From Biomphalaria glabrata (Eukaryota > Mollusca > Gastropoda > Planorbidae), in the NCBI RefSeq assembly GCF_947242115.1, contig NC_074715.1, positions 34,947,086-35,011,085 of the forward strand: a stretch of DNA of 64,000 nt. The letters are read 5' to 3'. The stretch's first letter is position 1. Each line of letters starts with the position of its first letter. The notes under the pieces were generated by a model. It made no database searches, had not been told where the DNA came from, and worked only from the letters and a program-made list of their open reading frames with translations. Below, one piece after another: positions 36,531 to 49,100 of this stretch. The position numbers and the translations under genes were made by a program.

Positions 36531-37345
36531 TCTACCATAGATCTAAATAATCTAATAATATTTTATAGATCTAGATCTACCTCCCATTCAGACTCCATGT
36601 ATAATGTATTGAATCTAGATTATTCTAGATCTAGATATAGAATCTAGATCAAAATAGATAGTACTAATAGTAGACTAATACTAATAGATCTAGAATCTAG
36701 ATAATATTATATTATAGGAATATAGGCCTACAGTCTGTAAGAGACCATGGTTGAAATTGGGCTTTCTTTGTTTATGTTTACATGCCAAATAAAACCCAAG
36801 ATATTGTCTTTAGAAATCCTCTTATAGATCTAGATCTAGATATATCTAACTTATCTAGATTGCCTAGCCTAGAACTATAAATATTAAGAAAAAAATAATT
36901 TTTTCACTCAATGAGTTTTTTTTTAATACCTAGAATCTAAGTATTTTAAAACTAGAATTACCAAGATTATTAATACTAGAATTTACATTGACTAATAATA
37001 TATTCTAAGATACCGGTACTGAGATCTAGATCTAGTATATATGATATAAGTATAAGGCCTAATATATATTATATTATACTTTAATTATAATATTGATAAA
37101 TCTAGATCTAATTTAGGGGAATTTAGACTGACTTGATTACATCTAGCTAGAATCTAGATCTATATATCTAACTCTAAACTGATTAAACTCTATCATCTAC
37201 AATTTTTTTTTATTGTTTTTTTGTAGAGTCAGAGTGTAGAGAGAATATAGATTATAGATCTAGTACTATTAGATCTAGTATTATAGTTTAAATTATAGTA
37301 ACTATTACTAATTATAGATCTAGAAGTAGAATCTAGTCATTATAT
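36490..37345. repeat. AGATCTAG-rich region
   Basis: The words TAGATCTAGA, AGATCTAGAT and TCTAGAATCTAG recur dozens of times in irregular spacing, also at 37710-37870. This looks like scrambled simple repeat, not a regular tandem array. Confidence 0.7.
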
Positions 37346-37355
37346 ATAATAATTA

Positions 37356-38172
37356 GGTAATTCTGCAGGAGTTCAAGGGGCAGCCATCTTTGTTATTGTT
37401 TAGACTGTAATCTTATATGTTGGGTTTTCTCTCAGATTTGGGTTTATGTTTGTTTTTATTTTTGTAGCTAAAAAATATGCTAGATCTAGCTAATCCGGTA
37501 TCATCTAGTCTAGTCTTAATAATTAAGTCTATTAATTAGACCATAATATAATAGACACCAATGGGGGAGGTAACAGCGCTCCCACAAGACTCCCCCTTTT
37601 TTAGCATTTAGGCGAAATTCTAATAGGCTTAGATTTACATTTAAAACAAATTAATAGAAAAATGAGTATTAAAAAGTACAAACATTTGTTAAAAAACAAC
37701 AGATAACAACATATTAGATCTAGACTATTCTATACATATACTATACATAGATCTAGATTTATAGATCTAAATTTAAAGATCTAGAATTTTCTAGATCTAG
37801 AATCGAAATTTATAGATCTAAAATCTAAATTTAAGATCTATACATTTAGTCTGTGTCATTTCAAAAGACATAGATCTATATAAAGGGCGATAAAAATACT
37901 TAAATAGAACGTGGTAAAAAAATTAAAAGAATTTAGAATAGATATAGACAATATTTAACAATTAATAAGAAGACAGAACAATAACTTAATAAGAAACGTA
38001 TGTATTGACACCAAGTCAAAATTAAAAGAAAAAATAGCATTGCTTTGAAAACACAGAAGTAATGTTTATTCTTGGTATTTTTTTAAGACACTATCTTGGG
38101 ATTTCTTTGGAACATAAACAATAACAAAATAGTAACAAAGATAGCTGCCCCTTGAACTCCTGCAGAATTACC
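37356..38172. mobile_element. 817-bp non-autonomous inverted-repeat element with 8-bp target duplication
   Basis: The ends are GGTAATTCTGCAGGAGTTCA plus AGGGGCAGC..ATCTTTGTTA, about 40 bp of inverted repeat with one mismatch. The element is flanked by AATAATTA at 37348-37355 and at 38173-38180. The interior is AT-rich and AGATCT-rich and encodes nothing. A related end lies at 63640-63745. The 8-bp duplication fits hAT- or P-like mobilisation; the GG terminus is unusual for hAT. Confidence 0.85.
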
Positions 38173-38345
38173 AATAATTATATTAAATTATACTCAAGTT
38201 ATAGTATAGTTTATATTATACTTATAGATCTAGAATCTATATAAAATATTATTAAATATATAGAATCTATATAAAATATTATTAACTATAGTAACTAATA
38301 GTATATATATAGGCCTATATATATTATATATTATTATAATATATA

Positions 38346-38519
38346 TAAGTGCTTTTTTAAAAAAGAAAATAGGTGTGGTAGGCCTACCCAGTAGTTGTTT
38401 GCTTAACTTTTAACTATTAAAAACTAATAATGTACGTTAAAATACAAGAAAAGTAAAATAATTTTTTCAAAAAGGTGCCGGTACGCCGTACCTGTGCGTA
38501 CAGTCACAAAAAAGCCCTG
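38346..38519 (-). mobile_element. ~170-bp MITE, T-rich-end family (copy 3)
   Basis: On the minus strand it starts CAGGGCTTTTTTGTGACTG, then GGTACGGCGTACCGGCACC and AATTATTTTACTTTTCTTG; the other end reads AAGTGCTTTTTTAAAAAAG. TA-rich flanks suggest TA target sites. Confidence 0.65.
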
Positions 38520-38882
38520 TATACATATATAAATAGAGAGAGAGAGTCTAATAGAGCCCGGATGTATTATTTATATCATTATATCAATATTTTTTCTGGC
38601 TGATTCAGGCAACCCGTTTCATTCATTAGAGAAGAACTAGCAATTGTAAGAATATTTAATAGATCTCTTTGCTGTCTTTGGAATTATAATAGACTATGAG
38701 CCTTTATATTTTTTTTATTTTAAAGAATCAATGACAAATAATAAGTTTTATTTATTATTTCTTTCAATTTTTTTTAGAATATAGACTAGTTTGTCAAAAG
38801 TCCTTTTTTATTTTTTTTATCAGATTGGCTCCGAAGACAAACATTATATAGGCTACACTACAACAAAGTTAGCCTTAAACAA

Positions 38883-41800
38883 ATGCTCTACAGACTGCTA
38901 TTGAAATTTTCAAGGACTAGGTGCAGAAGTCAAAGACATCTCTTTTATATAATTGCTTTTGTCATTGTTCTTGCTGTTGTAATCGCTGTCGTAAACTTTA
39001 ATCAACTGCAGTGTTTAAGAATTCAAAATGAGTAAGTTGGGGGAATCAATTTTTGTAAACTAAATTTTAAATGTACACGTATTTCATATTTCTAACTTCA
39101 CTTTTAGTTTCCCGATGTCATGTGGTATGTGGTATGTATGCAGTTCAAACTGTCAACATATTGTTTCCGTTATTGAACCCTTCCCATTTACATCCTCTGC
39201 TGTCCTGCAGGAGCTTTGGCTAGGATGTAATAATCTTTATTTTTTTAAAGAGCATCTGAAACTTATAAATTGTCAAAGCATTTCACATCTTATATAATAG
39301 GCCTAAATATGTTGCAAAATTTAGAATTTAATAATTATTTATTAAATGTCCTGATACCTAAAACTTTTGGGATCAGATGGAGAAAATATTGGGGCTCTAG
39401 AGAATTTCATGTATCTTTCTAATATAATTATAAACTGTCAACAACCCTGATCTAGTACTTACATATAAAGTTCCTGATGGTAAATGAAAGGCAGGTCTTA
39501 CGAGTAGCCGTGCTCATCAATGTAGTAACATACCAAGAGAACAGAACATGATTAAAATGTTTCATTCCAACTTACTGAATGATCACATACCAAATAAGTC
39601 AAAAGTTGGGGAAATTACAATATACAAACTGACACTCTACACCTATGATATTACTGTATTATCAAATTAACTCTGTCTTTCTATGCAGTCTCCTCTGGCT
39701 TGATTTAAATTGTTACTATAGTTATACTACAGTGAAATCTGTCTAATTCAAATTGGAAGGGAACAAAGAGTCTTTGTCCTTCTTTAGGCTCACTAACACA
39801 GGCTAGGCCACTCAGGTGTACAGTATACAATATGTAACATGTATGTATGGACACACACACCTTTTTAAGTTAGAAATCCATCCATAGCACCATGTTGAAA
39901 GATTGGTTAAGGTGGAAGGTGATCTCTGGCTTATTGTGCATTGATATACCGAAAATTTAGATGTATTCAAAGTGTCAGGAATTGGACCTTACTGACTACA
40001 TATTAACCTTTTTTTTTTCAAGAATGACAAAGAGAATAAAAAACTTTAAAGTAATTACATCAAGGATTATTTTATATTTTACAGAGGATGTAGTGCATCT
40101 TATACATTATAAATTCACAATATTGTACCCATTTTTCAAATGTTATTTTTAGATTTATATTGAAAACTTAGATTTTTTTATATTTAATAACATGATCTGT
40201 ATTATATAAGAAGAAAAGAACAAGGCAAATAAATATGTCTAGTTGTAAAAAGTTTTTTAAAATCTAAAGACAATGTGCTAGTGAAACTCCTAGTTCCCCA
40301 CCCAATCAATTATTTTAGTGAAAAAAAATTTGTTTAACAATATCTTGCTGTGTAAATAGCTTAAATTTCAGGCACATAAAGCATCTTTTCAAGCTGTAGA
40401 TGATACACCGGTTGTAGCTCCAACTTAATCTTGTAGGCTCATTAAATGACTTGATACAGAAATTTTCAATAAAGTTTGAAATTCTCTTTTTCAATCTAAA
40501 TAAACTTGACTTTTATTAACAAATATTCACAGTGTTCAATCTTAATGTATAAATATATAAAAGCACAAGAGGTCAAATGATTTGAAATCTGTATCTTAAT
40601 TCACTTAAAATGTATTGCTCTTGCCAATTTTTTTTCTCTATCATCTCTCTCTTTTAGCAGCTTCCCTCTTTTAACTAATCACATCCATTAATCTTGCTAG
40701 TTACATCAGCATCTATAGACACACACTCCATAACACTGAAGGCCTATATACTTAAGCTTTAACTTGTACTTATTTTCATTTAGTTACCTTGGTAGAGAAA
40801 AAATCATCCTGACTTATAAGTTTCCTTTTTCCCCAGTTTTTTTGTGGACAAGAAAGAGAAAAGAAGTCCTTACTTACCCACTGCTTGGATTCAAGGAAGT
40901 CTGAGTTCCAAGAATAATGACCCTAATGGATACTTAAAAAATGTTTAAAGTGTATTTCAACAAATAGGCTTTACATTTGGAGACAAGTCTTCAGACTGGC
41001 TTGTCATGTGGAGTCATGATTACCCTTTTGAACATTGGCATGTGGATATGGTCAAACTAAAGCCTAATCAGAGAGTTAATCATTTTCCAGGAAGTGGATA
41101 TATTACAAATAAAGTCAATCTGGCACAGTCTAAATTTACTTTTATTCCTATATCGTTTGAGCTGCCTTTAAAAAGAGCTGAGTTTATAAACTTTGCTACT
41201 CAAAACAAGAACATCCAATGGGTTCAGAAAGGCAGCAAGCATAGAGGAATACAAATAAAAAAGTATGAGGACATAGACCTAAATACAAATGGAACGTTTG
41301 TGCAGGAGTATGTTTCCAATCCCTTTCTTGTTGATGGTAGGAAGTTTGATATAGGAATATATACTGTTATAACAGCCATTGATCCACTGAGAGTCTACTG
41401 CATTGATGGTGAAGCCTTATTTCGTTTTTGTCCACAAGAATATTATCCCTTCAATGCGTCCATTTTAGACAAATATGTTGTTGCTGATGAGTACCTACCT
41501 CTGTGGAAGATACCTTCTCTTAAGAAATTCTATTCTAATCAAGGTCTTACATTTAAGAATGCTTTCAACTCATATCTTTTACAGCATGGGGAAAATCCTG
41601 AAATTGTTTGGAATAAAATGTACAATGCAATTCAGAAAGTTATTTTGATGAAAGAGCAAGATATTATTCAACTTGTTAAACACTACCCATCAAAAAGAAA
41701 TTTCTTTGAAATGATGCGCTTTGATTTTGTGCTTGATGAAAACTTGAACATTTACCTGATGGAAGCCAACATGTCACCTAATTTGTCATCAGATCATTTC

Positions 41801-42235
41801 AAAGAAAACGCTCGCCTCTACAAGCATGTTATTTTCAATCTTTTAAATTTAGTGGGAATCAGTCACTTTCCAAGAACATTTCTGCTGAACCTGAAGGACA
41901 AACTCTCTTTGCATGTTTCTGCTCGTGACATTCAAGTTTTCTCCAGGCTTTGCTTGCGACTTGTTTGTATTTCTAATTGTAGTCAAATAGCGTGTCGACT
42001 CTGTAAACACTGTCTCAATCAAGACTTAATGACAGATCTAAAAATAGCTTACTTGGAGCATCTACACAGAGGAACTGCCAAAAGAATTTTTCCACCCACA
42101 ATTTTGCAGTCAATGGCATATACATGGACCCCAGAAGCAACTTGGCCTGTACTTATGCATCTGAATGTTAAAAACCAACTGATTTACATGTGGTTTATTG
42201 GCAAATGTCAGCAAGATATAGGGTGGTGTAATTAA
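38883..42235 (+). CDS. TTLL-15-like tubulin-tyrosine-ligase family protein, membrane anchored (two coding exons)
   Basis: Coding exons: 38883-39031 and 40837-42235 (introns GT-AG, donor GA-GTAAGT, acceptor TTTTTCCCCAG). TTL-like enzymes add glutamate or tyrosine chains to tubulin tails using ATP. Residues 20-37 (LFYIIAFVIVLAVVIAVV) form one membrane helix after a basic N-terminus, implying a type II anchor. The TTL domain follows: SHDYPFEHWHVDM, HFPGSGYITNK, FVQEYVSNPFLVDGRKFDIG (about residue 204) and EANMSPNLSS (about 358). A cysteine-rich segment precedes the C-terminus; total about 515 residues. The ATP-binding loop WVQKGSKHRGIQIK departs from the usual KP...GRGI pattern. An in-frame TAA at 40946-40948 (residue 87) interrupts an otherwise open, well-conserved frame. 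A splice acceptor at 38823 suggests a 5' non-coding exon upstream, and the frame is open back to it, so the start is provisional. Confidence 0.8.
39032..40836 (+). other. TTLL intron
   Basis: 1805-nt GT-AG intron. It contains the second copy of the dispersed repeat tail (39199-39240, GGCTAGGATGTAATAATC). Nothing else is recognisable in it. Confidence 0.75.
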
Positions 42236-42445
42236 TATAATGATATTAAATTAGTTAAAATTTAGATTTTTATAGTAGCAAATATTTTGATTTTTGTCTA
42301 TATATCATCTTTGGATAAATGGCCTCAGAAGCTCTTGATTCTTAAGTGTTGTAAGTCAATTAACTTTTCGGGAACATTTTCATTTAAGAATATATTTTAT
42401 TCTGTAAACTTATACATGTATTGTGTTTATGTCAATTCCGTTGGG

Positions 42446-42690
42446 GATGGTTGCTGAGCCTGGCTTTCAAAATGAGGGGTTTCAGGTTAAAATCTCAATG
42501 AAGTGTGATTTTGACTTTCAAAATTTTTAGGACATCCGAGTCCACTCAACTCTAATGGATACTGACATTAATTGGGGAAAGTAAAGCCAGTTGGTTATTA
42601 TGCTAATCACATGACACTCTTGTTAGCCATCTTCCAGTTAGACTTTGTATCATCTGCCTTGAAAGGGATACTGATACTTTTAACTACACA
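42446..42690 (+). mobile_element. tRNA-derived SINE, worn copy
   Basis: GGATGGTTGCTGAGCCTGGC head, then GAGTCCACTCAACTCTAATG, GGGGAAAGTAAAGCCAGTTG and ATCATCTGCCTTGAAAGGG. Same family as 31158-31425. Confidence 0.8.
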
Positions 42691-43587
42691 CAATTTTTTG
42701 GACCTTCACACTATTCTTTATCTCTCTACAAAAGATATATGCCAACAAAGTACCAATTATGCATATTTCACTAATATAATATAATAAGCCAGGTAAGTTG
42801 TATCCTAAACATAAAGTTGAAACCTGGAAAAGGCTTCTGAACTACCATTACTTTTAAAAACGAAATATTTTTTTATACATTATTTATTATTATTTTTTAA
42901 CAATGTTCTTTTATTGAGGTTGAGACCAGTTCAGTATTATTGATCCAATTTCTATTTGTTTTCATAAAATTTGTATATACTGTTCAATAAATCTTTATAT
43001 GAATTTATTATACATTATTTATTGTAATAAGTAGGCCTGTCTGTGGTGATAGCATCATCTATAAAATATTACCAAATGTCAGTCTTTGATAACTAATCCA
43101 GCACTGTTCATGTGGCATAGGCACTAAACAGCTTATTTTAGTGACAGTTGAAGGATTTAAGGCAATTCTTGACTGTGCTAAAAGGAGAAGCCTCAGCCAA
43201 TTGATTATGTTTGTTTGCATGTATTTGTTTGCCTTTGAATTTGTTTCTTGAGAACATTTTTTTTGTGAAGCAAGTAATGTTGTTTCATAGGAAGTTGATC
43301 ACATTAGAAAGTGTATTTACAACACTAACTTTTGTTTTTAAAAGTGCAATATTTGATGGCTAAATCTGCAAATACTTATGCTTTTTTTTTCTATTTTATT
43401 TTTAAAACATTTTACTTTATTTCAAAAATGTTTACTGTTTTTTTAATCTTTTTGTCTAACTTGGTGCCTTTATTATTGTTGCTATTGAAATTCATGGTCA
43501 TACTTCTTATTCTCTTTTTTTAAGGAGGAATAGTTAAATTTAATTCTGTGAAAAAATGTTTTTAACAATATAAAACATTAACTTAAC

Positions 43588-43682
43588 ATGACACCCTCCT
43601 TAACTGTAGGCCACAGAAACAGATGACCTTTACATCATCTGCCCTAGAGACTACAAGGTCTGAAAGGGAAACTTTACTTTTT
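43588..43682 (+). mobile_element. SINE 3' fragment
   Basis: TGACACCCTCCTTAACTGTA, CACAGAAACAGATGACCTTT, CATCATCTGCCC and CAAGGTCTGAAAGGGAAAC are the SINE tail; the head is missing. Confidence 0.8.
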
Positions 43683-46118
43683 TTATCATATAGTCGTATT
43701 CTCCCATCTTTTTTGTCTTGTGTTGTTACATAATTCTTGTATGTTTTTTGTTAGAATTCACTGGCATATATTATCATTATTTTTATTATTACTTTATAAT
43801 TTTCTATGGATTTTCAACAGATGATCTTGCTTTTCAGCATATAGTGAATACTGAAGTATGGTGCTCTGTTCCTAGCAGATTATCTTTCTACTAGCCTTTC
43901 AGTTTATTTAAGCATCCCAAATATCTGATTTTTTCTTTTCTTCGTTCTTATTTGACAATTGGGTTATATACTTTCAGCCCTGCATGTATCTGTGTTTCTT
44001 AGAATTAACTTTTTACTGAGTTATATCATTGGTATATTGTCTTTGGCTGTCCATTGTTTGTAACCAATCATTTTCTTAGAGAACTATCGTGTCATTGTTC
44101 CTTTGGTGTCAATTTGTATTTAATTACCATCTCTAATGTGAATCAAATTAAATGTACTTAACAGACTACCTCATTTGACAGCTAGTTCTGATCCCAGTGT
44201 GTTAGCGTGAAAATAAGCCATTGAAATGATTGAAAAATTAATCTCACTAAATGACACATTTCAGGGCAGTGGCTTGTTTTCACATGAAATGTATGTTAGG
44301 TAGTCATTTCAGTCATAACTGTCTGTTCTCTTTAGAAATGAATACAGGTTGCATAGTTAAGGAACATTATTAAAAAAATGTAAACCCATCACACACTTCT
44401 CATAAATTCTACTCATGGTTTAGATTATAAGCAACTTTAATTCCTTCCTAACATTCTGATAAGTATCAAGAAACTTAAGTCCAAATGTATTATTAAATCC
44501 AATTATACAAATTCAAACTTTGTATGTCTTATAGTAAAATAGAATGTGTGTGTGTAATAGTGTTTATGTATTAAAAAAAAAATTCAACTTCGTTTATTTT
44601 TATTTCTCATTTGTCAAACATTAAACCACTGTTGTCATGGATTAATATGTGTGTGTTTGTATAACCTAATTTTATTTGTATAGGACAGTTGAAATGTATG
44701 AGCTAACACCCATAAGTGAGAAGACACAAGGACAGTTGAAAGTGTGTGATGTTATGAAGAAATAGTAAAGTTTGTGCTTGTCAATCAGAGTTATTTGGTG
44801 TTTTCATAGTTACAGTAGAACCTGAGAATGCCTACACAATGGTGGGAAACAAGTTTAGCTTCCACAGAATTAAATAAATGAGAGCTATCAAATAATAAAA
44901 CTTTCACAAACTTGATGTTTTTAGGGAAGACAGTGTGTGCACATGATTAAAGCCACCTGAAATTGTTAATAACACTTGTGCACATATATTGAGTTGATCT
45001 AGACCTTGCTAATCATCCAACTATATGCCTATGATTCAATCTAATTCTTTTAACATTGTAGAAATATTTCTCCATAATAAAATCAGTAATAAGGAAGATG
45101 TTTCTTGCACACATGTTATTGTAAAAAAAAAGGAAAGAAAATGTCTAAATAAATATGTGTGCTTGTATTTTTGCCTTGAATTAAAACCTTTAGAAAAGAA
45201 GGGTACTTTTATATTTTTAAAATTATATTATTTATAATGGAAAATCTTACTTATACTGTTAAAGTTTAAATCTCATTAAATAAAATATATTTAGAATTTC
45301 ATATTTAGATTTAGTAACTAAAGAAATATAAAACGAAATAGCTGGAGTTTTATGCTTTTTAGTTTAAAGTACATACTTGACTAACCATGCCAATGTGTTA
45401 TTTTCTTGTCTGACCACTTAACATACAACTAACAACACTATTGCATAACCATGATGCACATAATGTACTTTATTAAAAAAAAATAGGCACAAAGAAATTA
45501 GCAGTAAAATAAGATTTTCTTAAGTGCTTTTAATTTATGAGACTTCAATGTTACAGAAAACAAACATTGACTGCTCTTCATAATAATGGCAATGTCTTTG
45601 ATTCCGAAGATAAAGGATGACTGCTATTCAGAAATGGTCACTAATAGCTTAAGTCATACAAAATATATCAATATACACAGATTTCATAAACTTTCTAAAA
45701 GCAAGTATAACAATTGCCTGTTTATTAATGATTAAAAAGTAAAACAAATCCACAAGACATAAGATGAACGATTGAAACAATTAATAATAATAGTAAAGAA
45801 TACATAAAATGTACATACATAACAATTTATTAACTGATAAAACAACTAAGTAATAAAATACAAAACATGATCAGTTAAAAAGACTAGTACATTTAAAATA
45901 GTATTGTATTAGTTTTTTTGTATTTCTAAAAATTATACAACTAAACTATGTACAATTTAAATTTCATTCGAAACTTCGTTTCGACTTTTTATAAAACAAT
46001 AGCAAAAACATTTGTCTCAATGTGTCAAAACAAGTGCATCATCTTTCCAATCATAATAACTATATACATTGATTTAACTATTTAACATTATAGCTCCAGG
46101 ACAGTAAAAACAAAATGT

Positions 46119-49100
46119 CTACTGTGATGGCCCACTAATTGAAGGTGTTGATGTGGTTGGGGGAACTACAGCAGTGGTCTCATCTATGTTGAGATGTGAA
46201 ATGAACCTCAGCCTGACCTTAAGAGCTGGTCTCAATTTACAGATGACTTTCTCAACTTCACTTCGGACTCCATCTCCAACAAACATATATTTGATATGAT
46301 AGCTGATGGCCGGTTAAAGAAAACAGTTCTGTGGTCAGAAAAAAGTTTGAGACCTAGTCCAAAATTATTTCATATTTCTGGCACAAAAGAGAAAAAAAAT
46401 ATATACCAGTATTAGTTAATATTTGATTTCTCTACTTTTTTTGTGTGTTTTAAGAGTACATTAACAGACTAAGTATCTTAAAAAGTTCAGAAGAGAAAAG
46501 TTGAGGCAGCTGAAACATAGCATGCTTTACTTTGAATACTTTTATAAACTAGTTTGCATTATTTTAATTGTTGAAATTCCAGGTTAATGCTATATTTCTG
46601 AAAAAGTTAAAAAACTAAATTTCAATTCAAAGCTTGAGTATCAAAGTATTACAGGTTTTATGAAGAAAAAAAAAAGATAATGTGTACCCCATTAATTTAA
46701 AATCAGTAAAGCAAAAATTTTCATTTTTTTTAATATAAAAGATCTGTCTCGATGAGTAAAGAGTTCAAAAAGATTTAGATCTACTTTGAAAGGATACAGG
46801 TAGTCACAGATTGCATCCATGTGATATAAATGTTCACTTTTACTGTCTACATTCAACAGAATGTCATAAAGTTCAACAGTCAACTGAAAAATATAATATG
46901 GTCAAATAAATTTCAATTTTAAAAAAAGGTAAATATATATATATATTAAATTGTGCTGATTTGTCTGTAGATTAAAAAGAAAAACGATGCAAGGGGCAGT
47001 AAACAAATCAATTAAGAAAATATTCTCAAAATTTCTAATGCTGCTACTTTATCATTCCTGTCTATGCCCTTTTTGTAAAGGCCCTAGGGAAGTTATGCTT
47101 ATATTTACAACACCTTTCCCTAATTTTAGGTGGATTTCAGATCCTTCTCTATTATCTAAACAAACTGACCTCTAGAAGACATCTTGTTCTTTCCATGTGG
47201 AACCGTTGTAGAAATGGACCAATCAGATGGCATAGAAAGATAAACTGGTTTTCATGTTTGATAACAGGTTTAAGTTTTTCTTTGACAAACCTTACAAAGA
47301 AATAATTTTATAAAATGTATGAATTGATGACAAATCTAGACGGAAACAAACAAAAAAAAAGAACAAGAACAAAAATGTATTAGGTTGTATACAAATATGT
47401 CAGAAAGTTTTCCAACATATGCCAAAGTTAATAATTTTCAAAAAACGTGCTAAAGTTAATGCTGTGAATTAGACTGCTGACTCCAAATCTGCTGAATTAC
47501 ATTTTCATAGTTCAATTGACACAATACTATATTTAATTAAAATAAACACAAAGCATAATTTTTGTTTTTATATTTGTCAACCTTTTTTGCTTTCTTCTAT
47601 CGACAGTGATTAAATCAATACTAAAACCACCAAAATAAGTTTGACAATATCTTTCAAGATAAAGCAGATGTAAAAGTCAACAATTTATCTACTTATTCAT
47701 ATTACAGTTATAAAATCTATCATTGTTTATAATGAACCTAAAAACTTTCATATTCATCTGATACTCAAGTAGTCAACATTATAATCAAGAAAAAGTTTGC
47801 AGTATATTACTTACTGTGGCAAATGAGATAGCTGACCAATGCCAGCATGATGCCAAACACCATGGCAGAGTTCTAGAATGGTAGAACACTGGTGCTCTGC
47901 ATTCTGGAGGTGGGACAAGCTGACATTCAAAATCTTGAAGGGACTGTGATGAGCAGCTGGACTCTCTAGCATTGGTGAAGTAATGGCTTTCAGAATTCTG
48001 TCATTTAGAACACTCCAATAGGATTCCTAGAGAGCATGTCAGAGAGCACAAACACAAAATGAAATGGCTCATGCATAGGGAAAATAAAAAAAAATGTTTG
48101 ATCTAAATCAAGTAAATGGTAGATACATTTTTCAAAAATCTTGATATAATAAAATAAAGATAATATATAATATTTTCTCCAAGAGTTGCATTTCAATAAT
48201 TCCAACGAGAATAATATCTTTGAATCACGATATTGAACAAAATCTATCTATCATAACAACTTGAGATCTACATGAATAAGCAATTACTGAACACAACAAA
48301 ACCTAATTGAAATATGCTTTCATCAAAACCAACTGTCACATATCAATTTAAATATTATGTCAAGTATCAATTTAAAATAAACCAAAATCTAGGTTAAGGT
48401 CAATTTCCCATGACATAATATGGCACCTGCCATTCATTTTTTTGACACTTGATAGAAAATTATTTGATAGGTTGTAGGAAGTGATTTCATTGGTTAAGCC
48501 AAGTGTCATACTAAAGGTCAAATAAACAAGCAGGAGCGAGAATAAAGAAAAAAGTCAGTCTGGAATGTAAATCTTGTAGATAAAACGTATATAAGTTTTG
48601 AATTAGAATTTGTAGTCTTGTATTTTGTATTAAATCTAGTAGTAAATTTGAATATTTTATTTTGATAAAGTTTACTATTGTAAATACTGTACATTGCAGT
48701 GATTCCTAGTTTTTGAATTAAAGTTCTGTATTTGATTTAAAAGGATCTTCACTTATTCAATCTCTAAGACAGTATTTAGATCTAGAGATATACATCTATA
48801 GAATCCCCAGCATGTCACAGTAACTTCTTGTAACATCTAACATCTCAAGAATGAGTCTACAGTTTTAGCACTTCTCAACACCAGCACTACATTAGCACCT
48901 ACATCAACAAGAAGACTCGTGACACCAACTTACAGGTAAAGCTGTTAATATAAGACCTACAGCATTGTACCATGACATCATATCTTTTTGTGGAGGTAGC
49001 AAAGATGATCTAGAAAAACAAAAGATTACATTTAAATTTCTGAAGAAAAAAAAACAATTTTCTAAAATATTAAAAAAAAAAAAAAGATTATTCAATTAAA

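Larger units (their letters stand above)
42236..46118. other. Intergenic region between convergent TTLL and MED23 genes
   Basis: Holds the 3' flanks of both genes and two SINE pieces (42446-42690, 43588-43682). AATAAA words at 42987 (plus strand) and, on the minus strand, near 45826 are possible polyadenylation signals. Short open frames are not supported. A TCGAAAC/GTTTCGA 7-bp hairpin lies at 45968-45984 in the likely MED23 3' region. Confidence 0.5.

Noticed and set aside
48411-48840. Possible solo LTR in a MED23 intron
   Set aside because: The stretch starts TGACATAAT and has promoter-like words, but no matching target duplication, primer site or second copy was found.
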